DNA of 39,731 bases, from the NCBI GenBank assembly GCA_025355005.1, contig JANXLV010000120.1, positions 1 through 39,731 of the forward strand, read 5' to 3'. Positions 17,549 through 25,964 of this stretch are shown piece after piece. This DNA is from Myxococcales bacterium (lineage in GTDB: Bacteria; Myxococcota_A; Polyangia; Polyangiales; Polyangiaceae). The notes under the pieces are model-generated. The model was not told the DNA's origin. It did not search any database and saw only the letters and a list, made by a program, of their open reading frames with translations. Positions within the stretch are counted from its first letter, which is position 1; every line of letters starts with the position of its first letter. Both the position numbers and the translations under genes were made by a program.

Positions 17549-19587
17549 ATTTGCTCGTCGAGGAAGCGGCTCACGCGGGCGAGGTACTCGAGGCGCACCT
17601 CTCGTCGGTCGAGCGAGTGTCCCTCGTTCGGGGCGACCATGTATTCGACCGGGATTTTCCGCGTCCGGAGCGCATTGACGATCGCGTCGGCCTCCGTGCG
17701 TGGGACGCGCGGATCGTTCTGCCCCTGATAGACGAAGAGCGGCGCCTGGATCTGGGCGACGTCCTTGATCGGGCTCCATGCGGCGAGGAGCTCGCGGTCG
17801 GCCTCGAGATCGCCGAACTCCAGCGTGAGCACGGAGCGCACCATGCCGGCGGTCGACTTCATGAACGACACGAGGTTGGAGATGCCGACGAGATCGACGC
17901 CTGCGCGCCAGAGCGTCGGCTGACGGGTGAGCGCCATCAGCGTCATGTAGCCGCCGTAGCTGCCGCCCATGACGACGATGCGGTCGTCATCGCACCAGGG
18001 CTGGGCGCGCGCCCACGTGTTGACGGCTTCGAGATCCTTGAGCGCGTCTGCGCGCTTCTCGCGGTTGTCGGCGAGCTCGTAGGCGCGACCAAAGCCCGTG
18101 GAGCCGCGGATGTTCGGCTCGACGACGGCGTAGCCCTGCGCCACGAACCAAAGAATGTTGGGGCTGTAGCCGACCTTGGAGCTCGACGAGGGGCCGCCGT
18201 GGACGAGCACGATCGTCGGGAGCTTGGTGCGCGCCTTCGGCAGGTAGAGGTTGATGGGGATGGGGAGCGCGTCGAACGCGGGCGTCTTCAGCTGAGAGAC
18301 GTCGACAGCGGGGATCTTGTCGAGGCCGGGACGCGGGTCGGTGCGAATGGGCTTCATCGCGCCGGACTCGATGTTGACCTCGTAGACGTCGGTGGGCTTG
18401 CCGGGCGCGGACAGGCGCATGGTCAAGGAGCGGCCGTCCTCGGAGAAATCGAACGGGACAGCGGTGCCGAGCGGCGACTTCACGAGGGCGATCGACTTCA
18501 GCGTCCTGGCGTCGAGGATGCGGATGGTGCTCGATCCGCCAGCGTCGACCATCACCGCAAGGTGATCGCCCTTCGGCGAAATGACGAGGTTCGAAAGCGT
18601 CGCGGTCGCGGGAGACTCCTCCTTGTACCGACCGGCGAGGACGCCGTTGTTCTCCACCGCGACCACGAAGGCGTTCTCGCCGCCGTCGTCCGTCGTGATG
18701 TAGGCGCGCTTTCCGTCTGCTGCGAACGCGCCGCCGTCGATCGTGACCTGCTTCTTGTCGCTCTGCGGATAGATGCGCTTCGCCTTGCCGGAGTCGAGAT
18801 CGACGCGGAGCAGCTCCTGCTCGCTCGCCGATTTCAATCGAAGAAACAAGGCCGTTCCGCCGTCGGGCGCGACGTCGACGACGTATCCGGGCATCGGATC
18901 GACGTACGCCTCTTTCGGGTCGCCGCCCGAGATGTCCTGCACGTAGACGTGGGTCCGGGTCTCGCTCGTTTCGCGTGCAGAGTACACCATCACGTTCGGC
19001 TTGAGCTTCGGGAGCGAAGGCGGATCGCGATGCATCTTCGCGCCAGGCGTGAGGGTCGTGACGTTCTGGCCGTCGAGGCCAACGCGGAAGATCCGGAAGT
19101 TCTCGTCGGCGCCTTCGTCGCTCGTGTAGAGGAGGAACTTGTTGTCGTGCGTGAGATGCGCCCAGGCGACGCGCTCGGTGCCCGAGGTCAGCTTCTTCGG
19201 CGGCGCGGCCGGCTTGTCGAGCTCGCCCAGATACGCGTGCCACGTTCCGTCGCGGTTCGAGCGAAACGCCGCGCGCTTGTGGTCGATGCCGATGTCGGCG
19301 TCGACGTTGGCGAACGCATCGACGAACGGCGCGATCTTGGCCCTGGTGGCCTCGTCCTTTTTCTTCTGCTCATCGGTGAGGTCGGTCGGCGCGGCGGGCT
19401 CGGGCGCTTTCTCCGCGACCTGCGTGACGCCGCTGTCGGCGCCAGCGTCGGGCGCGCTCGTGTCGGCGATCGCAGAAGGCGACGCCGTAGGCACCGGCGC
19501 AGGCGGAGCGGCAGGGGGCCCGCACGCGACACACGCCCACGCAACGAAGCCGATTCCCGAGACCCGCAATAGTCCAGACCGTGACAT
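17533..19587 (-). CDS. S9 (prolyl oligopeptidase) family peptidase lipoprotein
   Basis: The protein has 684 residues. GGGGAGGT precedes ATG 19587 by five bases, which decides the start over the upstream ATG at 19620. The signal ends ACVAC, making it a lipoprotein, followed by a Pro/Ala/Ser linker. A beta-propeller region (TSDEGADENFRIF, YSARETSETRTHVYV, LVISPKGDHLAVM) leads into the catalytic alpha/beta hydrolase domain: VMGGSYGGYMTL with the nucleophile Ser near 542, the Asp in QNDPRVP near 621, and the His in NEGHSLD near 656. All three triad residues are visible. Role: cleavage of short peptides, probably periplasmic. It is convergent with the M15 peptidase. Confidence 0.93.
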   Translation of the reverse strand: MSRSGLLRVSGIGFVAWACVACGPPAAPPAPVPTASPSAIADTSAPDAGADSGVTQVAEKAPEPAAPTDLTDEQKKKDEATRAKIAPFVDAFANVDADIGIDHKRAAFRSNRDGTWHAYLGELDKPAAPPKKLTSGTERVAWAHLTHDNKFLLYTSDEGADENFRIFRVGLDGQNVTTLTPGAKMHRDPPSLPKLKPNVMVYSARETSETRTHVYVQDISGGDPKEAYVDPMPGYVVDVAPDGGTALFLRLKSASEQELLRVDLDSGKAKRIYPQSDKKQVTIDGGAFAADGKRAYITTDDGGENAFVVAVENNGVLAGRYKEESPATATLSNLVISPKGDHLAVMVDAGGSSTIRILDARTLKSIALVKSPLGTAVPFDFSEDGRSLTMRLSAPGKPTDVYEVNIESGAMKPIRTDPRPGLDKIPAVDVSQLKTPAFDALPIPINLYLPKARTKLPTIVLVHGGPSSSSKVGYSPNILWFVAQGYAVVEPNIRGSTGFGRAYELADNREKRADALKDLEAVNTWARAQPWCDDDRIVVMGGSYGGYMTLMALTRQPTLWRAGVDLVGISNLVSFMKSTAGMVRSVLTLEFGDLEADRELLAAWSPIKDVAQIQAPLFVYQGQNDPRVPRTEADAIVNALRTRKIPVEYMVAPNEGHSLDRREVRLEYLARVSRFLDEQMPVKK

Positions 19588-19674
19588 GAGTGACCTCCCC
19601 CGTTCGGCGACACGGTACACCCAACGCGCGTGAGGGGGAGCGCCTTACAGCGACCTCGCTTGCTCGACGAGCCC

Positions 19675-20166
19675 CTATTCTCCGTCCCAGTAATCGAGCT
19701 GCGGGCCGAGCCGGCCGCGAAAATTCATGGTCCGCGCCTCCGCGGACTCTCCCGGGGCGCTGCCCACGTAGACCGCCACCTTGTTCGAGTCGGGATACTC
19801 GACGACCTCCGTCTTCAGCATCGTGCTGATCGCGAGGTAGCGCAGGTCGCCGTCGCCCGTGTTCACCAGCTGGTGCGCCGTCTCCTTGCCGCCCGCGGGC
19901 GCGGCGATCACGTCGCCCTCACGCACCGGATGCTCCGCGTCGCCGAACCGGAGGATGCCGCTGCCCTGCAGGATGACGAACATTTCCTCGTTCACGTGAT
20001 GGCAATGGAGGGGATACGCGCGCTTCCCCTTGGGCACGACGAGCAGCGAGCAACCAAGCTGCTTCGCACCGATCAGCGCACCCACCGAGCCGTCCGCCAC
20101 CTCGAATTTCTCCCCGTTCCCGTACTTCTCGCATTTCACGTCGGCCAGGTTCGCTATGGGTTTCAT
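19675..20166 (-). CDS. cupin-domain protein
   Basis: The protein has 163 residues. AGGA with an 8-base spacer supports ATG 20166 (MKPIANL); in-frame ATGs at 20172 and 20175 are too close to it. The two cupin motifs are clear: PLHCHHVNEEMFVILQGSG (His/His/Glu metal-site candidates) and GDVIAAPAGGKETAHQLVNTGD (second-motif His). There is no signal peptide. The family spans small metal-dependent enzymes and sugar-binding regulators, so no reaction is assigned. It is divergent from the FHA-domain gene with only 47 bases between start codons. Confidence 0.85.
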   Translation of the reverse strand: MKPIANLADVKCEKYGNGEKFEVADGSVGALIGAKQLGCSLLVVPKGKRAYPLHCHHVNEEMFVILQGSGILRFGDAEHPVREGDVIAAPAGGKETAHQLVNTGDGDLRYLAISTMLKTEVVEYPDSNKVAVYVGSAPGESAEARTMNFRGRLGPQLDYWDGE

Positions 20167-20213
20167 GCGCATCATCCTACCAACCCGTTGTAACCTTCGG
20201 GCTCGGAGTACGG
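20167..20213. promoter_or_regulatory. short divergent intergenic region
   Basis: Only 47 bases separate the cupin and FHA-gene start codons. Each has its own ribosome site (AGGA for the cupin, GGAG five bases before ATG 20214). Promoters for both must overlap here or lie inside the opposing gene. No clear -35/-10 pair was found. Confidence 0.35.
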
Positions 20214-21653
20214 ATGGTCTCTGGAAGCCAAGAATCAGAGCGCGACGGACAGGGCCAGGCCACGCCCTGCTGGAATCTAGTGCTCGTGCATGGCACCGCC
20301 GCGCTCCTCGGCACGCGATGGCCATTCGAGGAGGGGTTCCTCCTGGGTCGCTCGAACACGACGCTCCCGCGCGACTTCACGGAGGACCGCAAGCTCTCGC
20401 GCGAGCACGCGCGCTTCGTCGTCACGGAGGGCACGCCGTTCGTCACCGACCTGGGCAGCCGCAACGGCACCACCGTCAACGAAGCCACCATCACCGGCAA
20501 GACGAAGCTCGCCGAGCGCGATCTCGTGCAGGTCGGCAAGCACCTCTTCGTGGTCGAGTCGCACACCCCCCGTGGCGCCGCGGCCGCCGGCACTGGACAC
20601 TCTTCCTTCGCGTCGCGCCTGCTCGCCGAGACCGCCGCCGCACGCAACGCGAACGAAGGGCTGCTCCTCACCGGCGAGAGCGGGACCGGAAAGTCGTACT
20701 TCGCGCGAACGTTTCACAAGCTGAGCGGTGCCACCGGCGTCTACGCCACGCTCTCACTGAGTCGCCTTGGCGACGTCGGGCTCCGCGCGCGGCTCATCGG
20801 TGCGCCTGGTGAGCCGGGGCTCTTCGAGCAGACGGAGCACGGAACGCTGCTGCTCGAGAAGTGGGACAGCACGGACAAGGACGCGGAGGAGTTCCTCTTG
20901 CTGGTGCTCCGCAACAAGAGCTACGAGTCGCACGACGGCTCGCGGGTGCCTCTGCGCTCGCGCATCGTGCTCAGCGTGGACGTGGCCGACGACGAGCACA
21001 CCCCGTTCGCCAAGCAGAAACAGAACGACGCCATTGTCCTCGCGTTCGCGCCGTGGGTCCTCCGCTTCACGCCGTTGCGTGAGCGTCCTGCGGATGCCAT
21101 CCTGCTCGCGAACCGCTATTTGCACGCGCTCGACGAGGACGCGGAGTGCGCCGACGGTCTGGTGATGCGCATCGCGCGCGACCCGTGGACCGGCAACATA
21201 GACGAGCTGCTCCGCAACATGGAGCGCGCCTACCTGGAAGAGGCGGAGCGCGACGCGCGTCCGATCGTGCTCTCACACTTTCTCCCTGACGAAGAGCCTC
21301 CCGTTCCTTCCACTCCCGCGCCGAAGGGCACCCGCGTGGCGAGCGACGGCTCGTGGTTCTCCACCGCGCTCACGGGTCGCGTCGAGCTCGACATGCACCC
21401 GGAGCTCGTCGCGCTCCTCACGGCGCTCGCAAACGAGTCCATCACCACCAAGAAGCACCTCGACTGGAGGGCGCTCTTCGAGAAGGCATGGCCAGGCGAG
21501 CCGCCGCAGCCGCGCGCCGGAGCGAGCCGCGTGTTCGTCGCGATCTCCGCGCTACGCAAGCTCGGACTCGATCGCGCGCTCGTCCGCCACGTGGACGGCT
21601 ACTCCCTGGACGCAGCCGTCCAAGTTTGCGTGTATCTTACAGGTTCCGCGTAA
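20214..21653 (+). CDS. FHA domain, degenerate AAA+ and winged-helix regulator
   Basis: The protein has 479 residues and resembles the FHA-linked sigma54-activator-like proteins of myxobacteria. The FHA domain at about 22-115 has GRSN, SREHARF and GSRNGTTVN, the phosphothreonine-binding hallmarks. A Walker A motif GESGTGKS lies at 154-161. The segment that should carry the sigma54-contacting GAFTGA loop lacks it, and the Walker B position reads TLLLEKWD in place of the usual LFLDE. The C-terminus (SRVFVAISALRKLGL, RHVDGYSL) resembles an OmpR-type winged helix, not the Fis-type helix of NtrC proteins. I infer a phosphopeptide-responsive DNA-binding protein that is probably not a classical sigma54 activator. 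Confidence 0.8.
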   Translation: MVSGSQESERDGQGQATPCWNLVLVHGTAALLGTRWPFEEGFLLGRSNTTLPRDFTEDRKLSREHARFVVTEGTPFVTDLGSRNGTTVNEATITGKTKLAERDLVQVGKHLFVVESHTPRGAAAAGTGHSSFASRLLAETAAARNANEGLLLTGESGTGKSYFARTFHKLSGATGVYATLSLSRLGDVGLRARLIGAPGEPGLFEQTEHGTLLLEKWDSTDKDAEEFLLLVLRNKSYESHDGSRVPLRSRIVLSVDVADDEHTPFAKQKQNDAIVLAFAPWVLRFTPLRERPADAILLANRYLHALDEDAECADGLVMRIARDPWTGNIDELLRNMERAYLEEAERDARPIVLSHFLPDEEPPVPSTPAPKGTRVASDGSWFSTALTGRVELDMHPELVALLTALANESITTKKHLDWRALFEKAWPGEPPQPRAGASRVFVAISALRKLGLDRALVRHVDGYSLDAAVQVCVYLTGSA

Positions 21654-21671
21654 CGCGACGCCTCCGGCTCT

Positions 21672-21720
21672 TCAGCCGCTTCAGCCGCCCTCAGCCCCCC
21701 TCAGCCCCCCTCAGCCGCGA
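21672..21720. repeat. 10-bp tandem repeat (TCAGCCCCCC-like), five copies
   Basis: Five units follow one another: TCAGCCGCT, TCAGCCGCCC, TCAGCCCCCC twice and TCAGCCGCGA. The tract fills the space between the convergent FHA and phosphatase genes, and the phosphatase stop (21711-21713) is in the last unit. Confidence 0.85.
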
Positions 21721-23396
21721 TGCTCGATCTCGGGCGGGAGGCGGAAGAAGGCGTTGCGCTCGGGATCGTTGTAGGACGTGTAGTCCGGTGACCACGGGAT
21801 CACCTTCGTGCCGTCGGGGCCGTGCTCGATGGTCACGGCCATGGGCGTGACCTCGTGGTAGCTCGAGTCCGTGGGCAGGTCGAGGTTCGACGTTCCACCG
21901 GCGGAGAACAGCGTGAAGAGCTGCGCCTGATCGTCGTCGTAGGTCTTGGCGAAGCCGCCGGTCACCTTCTCGTGTCCGCGGAACATCATGCGCGCGCCGA
22001 TGCGCTGCATGAACGCGCGGAACTGCATGCGCCCGAACGCAAAGCGTGACGCCTTGTCCTGCAGGTCCGCCGGGATCACGTCCGCGGTGGACGGGTCGCT
22101 CCAGAGCATCTGGAAGAGGATGTCCGGATCGTTCAGGCTCGCGAGGTCCGTGAAGCGTTCCTTCAGCAGCCGGTCCTTCGCGATGCCGCCGTGCACGAAC
22201 ATGATGTCGTCGAAGAACAGAACGTTCGGAAGCGCGTCGAAGAGATCGCGATACTTGCGGAATACATCTATCGACAGGTGCGGCTTCAGCGAGTTGATGG
22301 CCTCCGCCGGCTTCACGCCGCCGTACATGTTGCCCTGGTACTCGATGTAATACTCGTGGTTGCCACGGAGGACGACGACGTGATCCGGCGCAGTCACGAA
22401 GAGCTGCAGCACGGTGCGAAGCACGCCGTTCAGGCTGAAGAGCCCGCGATCGATGTAGTCGCCGAGCAGCACGAGGAGCGGGTACGGGTTGTTCTTCGGG
22501 TCTGCGCGGTAGCGGTCCACCTTCTCGAAGAACTTGGACTGCATGAGCGTTGCCTTGAGGACGCTGTAGCAGCCGTGCAGATCGCCAAGGACGATGAGCT
22601 CATGGTGCTGGTTCACCGCCGGCATGCGCACGTAGATGTGTCCGTCCAGGAAGGGCTCGGTGCCGGCGAGCTCCGACAGCATCTTCTTGCCCGTGAGCCG
22701 GCCGCGGCCCTTTGCCTTCTGCTGCTCGAGCAGGGCGATCGCGCGATCGATGAGGTCGAGGTCCTGGTTCACCTGCGCCTTGATCAGCTCCGGGTCGCGC
22801 GAGAAATGCTTCTCGTGCGGCTTGAAGAACGGGTGGTCGGAGTAGGACGCGGGCAGCTCACGGTGCTCGACGTGGACCTTGCGACCGTAGGTGTCGTCCT
22901 CGAGGATCTCGATGCCGTAGTCCGACTCCAGCAGCGACGCGAGCTCTGCGCGGAACTGCACCTCCGCCGGGTGCGCGACACCATCCGCCATCAGGAGCTC
23001 GTCGATCAGGCCCATGAGGGCCTCCTGACCGGGCTTTTCGAAGCTCTGGAAGATCTCGAAGCAGCGCACCTTCAGGCGCGCGTGCACGAAGGCCGTGGGG
23101 TCCTCGTCGTTGGTGACGGACTCCGTGAAGAGCTCCTTCACGTTCTCGTTGATGCCGTCGAACACCTCCAGGAAGTGCTTGGTGAACTTGGTGATGATCT
23201 CCGCCTTTACCGTGGCGTCCATGCTGCCCATGGAGGTGTCCGCGCGATGGCGAACGAGCTTGCCGATGTAGTCGCGAACGAACGCCTTCTCTTTGTCGTC
23301 GAAATCACCGTCGATGTACCCGAACGTCGTCAGGTAGAAGATGATCGCGTGCATTTCTTGCTCTGCACGCTTCGGGTCGTCACTGAACGTCAGCAT
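21711..23396 (-). CDS. PPP-family phosphatase with TerB-like N-terminal domain
   Basis: The protein has 561 residues. The C-terminal half has the complete metallophosphatase signature: GDLHG near 270, GDYIDRG near 311, RGNHE near 344, VHGG near 401 and RGHE near 473, so it belongs to the PP1/PP2A-like Ser/Thr phosphatase superfamily. The first ~165 residues are helical and acidic, with FGYIDGDFDDKEKAFVRDYIGKL and later LLMADGVAHPAEVQF. The two DG...E patterns resemble the metal-binding TerB/DjlA tellurite-resistance-like fold. There is no signal peptide, so it is cytoplasmic. It would counter Ser/Thr kinases, which are abundant in myxobacteria. The partner domain may provide metal binding or localisation. 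Confidence 0.85.
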   Translation of the reverse strand: MLTFSDDPKRAEQEMHAIIFYLTTFGYIDGDFDDKEKAFVRDYIGKLVRHRADTSMGSMDATVKAEIITKFTKHFLEVFDGINENVKELFTESVTNDEDPTAFVHARLKVRCFEIFQSFEKPGQEALMGLIDELLMADGVAHPAEVQFRAELASLLESDYGIEILEDDTYGRKVHVEHRELPASYSDHPFFKPHEKHFSRDPELIKAQVNQDLDLIDRAIALLEQQKAKGRGRLTGKKMLSELAGTEPFLDGHIYVRMPAVNQHHELIVLGDLHGCYSVLKATLMQSKFFEKVDRYRADPKNNPYPLLVLLGDYIDRGLFSLNGVLRTVLQLFVTAPDHVVVLRGNHEYYIEYQGNMYGGVKPAEAINSLKPHLSIDVFRKYRDLFDALPNVLFFDDIMFVHGGIAKDRLLKERFTDLASLNDPDILFQMLWSDPSTADVIPADLQDKASRFAFGRMQFRAFMQRIGARMMFRGHEKVTGGFAKTYDDDQAQLFTLFSAGGTSNLDLPTDSSYHEVTPMAVTIEHGPDGTKVIPWSPDYTSYNDPERNAFFRLPPEIEHRG

Positions 23397-23462
23397 TGGG
23401 GGAGCAGGATACAGGTTCCGCCGGATGACGCCAGTGCGCGCGCCTCAGGCCGGGTCGCCCGT

Positions 23463-25067
23463 CTAGCTCCCCGCGGTCTTCTTGGGGACCTGGCTCATGG
23501 CTCGCTCTGCCATGGCCGTGATGGTGAGGCTCGGGTTCACGCCCAGGTTGGCCGGGATGATGGAGCCGTCGATGACGTAGAAGTTCTCGTAGCCGAAGAC
23601 CTTGCCGCCGGGATCCACGACGCCGTCTTCCTTCGTGAGGCCGATGGGGCAGCCGCCGAGCACGTGCGCGGTGGTGGCCTTGTTCAGCAGCACCTCCACG
23701 ATGCCGCTCTGTGCGATGCCGTCCATCTTCTCCGCCATGCGCCGCGCGACCTCGTTCGCCATGGGTAGATAGACGGGCACCTTCGGGCCGCCGCCAGGCT
23801 CGGTGTCCAGGCGCCGACGCCACGGCGACCACCACCGGCGACGCATCACGTAGCGCAGGTGGCTATCGATGGGCTGCATCACGAGGAGGATGGCGCTCTT
23901 CTTCGCCCAGCCGATCGGGATCGACGTGCGAAGGAACTGGAGCGGCTTCGTGATGACGTTGCCGATCCAGCGCATCCACCGCGGCCACGGCGGGCCGTCA
24001 CCCGTGAGCAGGGTGCTGAGCGAGGCCATTGCATCGGAGCCCGACGGATAGCGGACGATCTCCACGTGCGTCTTGTCGTCGACGTACACGCCGCTCGTGA
24101 TGGCGATGCCCTTCGAGTAGTCCACGTCCTTCTTCCGCGAGCGCACGCTCAGGATCGCCTCGCTGTTCGTGCGCAGATAGCGCCCCAGCTCCGGCGAGAG
24201 GTCGGGCAGCGTGCCCTTCTCCTTGCACTTCATCAGGAGCTCCACGCTGCCGTACGAGCCCGCGGAGACGACCACGCCGCGCGCGCGCAGCTTCGCGGGC
24301 TCGTTCCAGAAGCCCGTGGACTTCACCACCGTGAGCTCGTAGCCGCCGGGCTTGCCGTCCTTCTCCGGAAGCGGCGTGATGTCCCTGACGCGGATCTCGG
24401 GGACGATCTTCGCGCCGCCTTTCTCTGCAAGATACAAGTAATTCTGATCGAGCGTGTTCTTCGCGCCCACGCGGCACCCGATCATGCAGCCGCCGCAGAG
24501 CGTGCAGCCCGTGCGCTCCGGTCCCTTGCCGTCGAAGAACGGATCGGGAACGGTCTTGCCGGATTCGCCGAAGTAGACGCCGACCGTCGCGCGATGAAAC
24601 GTGTCGCCGCGGCCCATGTCCTCCGCCACCGACTTGAGCACGCGATCGGTCTCGACGATGACCTCGCTGGGCACGGCGCCGAGCATCTTCATCGCCATCT
24701 CGTAGTGAGGGACGAGCTCCTTCTGCCAGTCCATGCCGACCCACCGCGGATCCTTCCATGCCTCCGCGGGCGGCACGAGCAGCGTGTTTGCATAGACCAG
24801 GCTTCCACCACCGACGCCCGCGCCGTGAAGGAAGAACGCGTCCTTCACCATCGTCATCTGCATGATGCCGTGCATGCCGAGGCCCGGCACCCACATGAAC
24901 TTGCGCAGGTTCCAGTTGGTCTTCGCGAAGTCCTCCTTCTTCCAGCGCTTGCCCTGCTCGAGGACGGCGACCTTGTAGCCCTTCTCCGTCAAACGCAACG
25001 CGGACACGCTCCCGCCGAAGCCGGAGCCCACGATGATGAAGTCGAACTCGATGTCGTCGTCTGACAC
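23463..25067 (-). CDS. GMC oxidoreductase, cholesterol oxidase-like
   Basis: FAD-dependent enzyme of 534 residues starting at a GTG (25065-25067). The FAD-binding motif GSGFGG lies at residues 14-19, with the acidic end of the second strand in AVLEQGKRW. HGAGVGGGSLVYAN is the conserved GMC loop, and the C-terminus carries HVLGGCPIG, VIDGSIIPANLGVNPSLTITAMAERA. The family's Cys-rich stretch CTLCGGCMIGC is at about 187-197. The closest well-known relatives are ChoD/cholesterol oxidase-like enzymes of actinobacteria. It probably oxidises a sterol or other alcohol; the substrate is not assured. It lies 66 bases downstream of its divergent neighbour and is followed by the phosphatase gene on the same strand. 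Confidence 0.9.
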   Translation of the reverse strand: MSDDDIEFDFIIVGSGFGGSVSALRLTEKGYKVAVLEQGKRWKKEDFAKTNWNLRKFMWVPGLGMHGIMQMTMVKDAFFLHGAGVGGGSLVYANTLLVPPAEAWKDPRWVGMDWQKELVPHYEMAMKMLGAVPSEVIVETDRVLKSVAEDMGRGDTFHRATVGVYFGESGKTVPDPFFDGKGPERTGCTLCGGCMIGCRVGAKNTLDQNYLYLAEKGGAKIVPEIRVRDITPLPEKDGKPGGYELTVVKSTGFWNEPAKLRARGVVVSAGSYGSVELLMKCKEKGTLPDLSPELGRYLRTNSEAILSVRSRKKDVDYSKGIAITSGVYVDDKTHVEIVRYPSGSDAMASLSTLLTGDGPPWPRWMRWIGNVITKPLQFLRTSIPIGWAKKSAILLVMQPIDSHLRYVMRRRWWSPWRRRLDTEPGGGPKVPVYLPMANEVARRMAEKMDGIAQSGIVEVLLNKATTAHVLGGCPIGLTKEDGVVDPGGKVFGYENFYVIDGSIIPANLGVNPSLTITAMAERAMSQVPKKTAGS

Positions 25068-25138
25068 TGTCTACCGAGCATAGGATCTCGGCCCCCCCGC
25101 GTCGATGCCCCGCGGCGTGACACGGGAGCTGCGCTAGC

Positions 25139-25879
25139 ATGGCGATCATGGGCATTGTTCGTACGTCGTGCGCAGTGCTCCTGGCGTTCGCGTTTGCATG
25201 CAGCAGCAGCTCCGGAGGCAGCAACGCTGGCGGTGGCGGTGGTGGTGACGGTGGTGGTGGCGGTGGAGGCGAGGGTGGGACGTCCGGATCGTGCGACACG
25301 GATCCGCTGAAGACGGGGCTGGTCGCCATGCAGACGGGCATCAGCGTGGACGCGTTCGACTGTCAGATCTTGAAGTGGACGGCGGCGAACAACGAGCCGG
25401 ACGCGATGCTGTTCAAGGCCATCATCTACGTCGAGTCGCGGTTCGATGCGAAGTCGGTCGCGTGCGCCAACAACCCGTGCGGTGTGCCCATGGGCTGGAC
25501 CAGCGACGAGACGGGCTGCTTCGGGCTGATGCAGATCGTCCCCGCATGCGGCGGAGCGCCCAATGCGCCCGGCCTGCTGGGAAATGGGCACCCGAACCTC
25601 GCGAAGGACATGTCCACGTCGGGCTGGGCGGGCTCCGTGTTCAATCCGGACGTGAACATCGAGATCGGGATCGCCGGCTTCGCCGACAACCGGATGCAGG
25701 AGATGAAGAAATTCCCTGGCTGCACCGCGGACCAGTACACGATGATGGCGATGGGCGACTACAACAGCTACGGAAGCACGAAGAGCTGCACGCAGATCAA
25801 CACGGACTACGCAAACCTGGTCCTGCCCGCCTACAAGCAGTACGCGACGGCCGCTGGCTACGCGCCGCACGCGTACTGA
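25139..25879 (+). CDS. lytic transglycosylase-like lipoprotein
   Basis: The protein has 246 residues. The signal ends FAFAC (Cys21), followed by Ser and a Gly-rich linker (about 27-50), typical of surface lipoproteins here. The SLT-type domain shows AIIYVESRFDAKS, with catalytic Glu99, then GCFGLMQIVP (GLMQ motif) and a late MMAMGDYNSYG that fits the family's Tyr region. It would cleave the N-acetylmuramyl linkage in peptidoglycan to a 1,6-anhydro end. An in-frame ATG at 25148 is an alternative start. It is divergent from the GMC oxidoreductase gene. Confidence 0.85.
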   Translation: MAIMGIVRTSCAVLLAFAFACSSSSGGSNAGGGGGGDGGGGGGGEGGTSGSCDTDPLKTGLVAMQTGISVDAFDCQILKWTAANNEPDAMLFKAIIYVESRFDAKSVACANNPCGVPMGWTSDETGCFGLMQIVPACGGAPNAPGLLGNGHPNLAKDMSTSGWAGSVFNPDVNIEIGIAGFADNRMQEMKKFPGCTADQYTMMAMGDYNSYGSTKSCTQINTDYANLVLPAYKQYATAAGYAPHAY

Positions 25880-25964
25880 CGCGCCCGCTGATCCCGCACC
25901 CAAATGGCCTGAGCTTCCCGCAGTAGAGTTAACGTGGGGGGCCGAGTGCCCGTATCATCCGTGT

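Noticed and set aside
17551..19572. Very long plus-strand open frame (673 codons) opposite the S9 peptidase
   Set aside because: High GC content opens long antisense frames. The minus-strand frame has a full signal peptide, ribosome site and catalytic triad; this one is Arg/Val/Asp-rich with no known motif.
22191..23768. Plus-strand frame of 525 codons across the phosphatase and the GMC gene
   Set aside because: Spans two genes and the gap between them in antisense; shadow of the PPP phosphatase and GMC frames.
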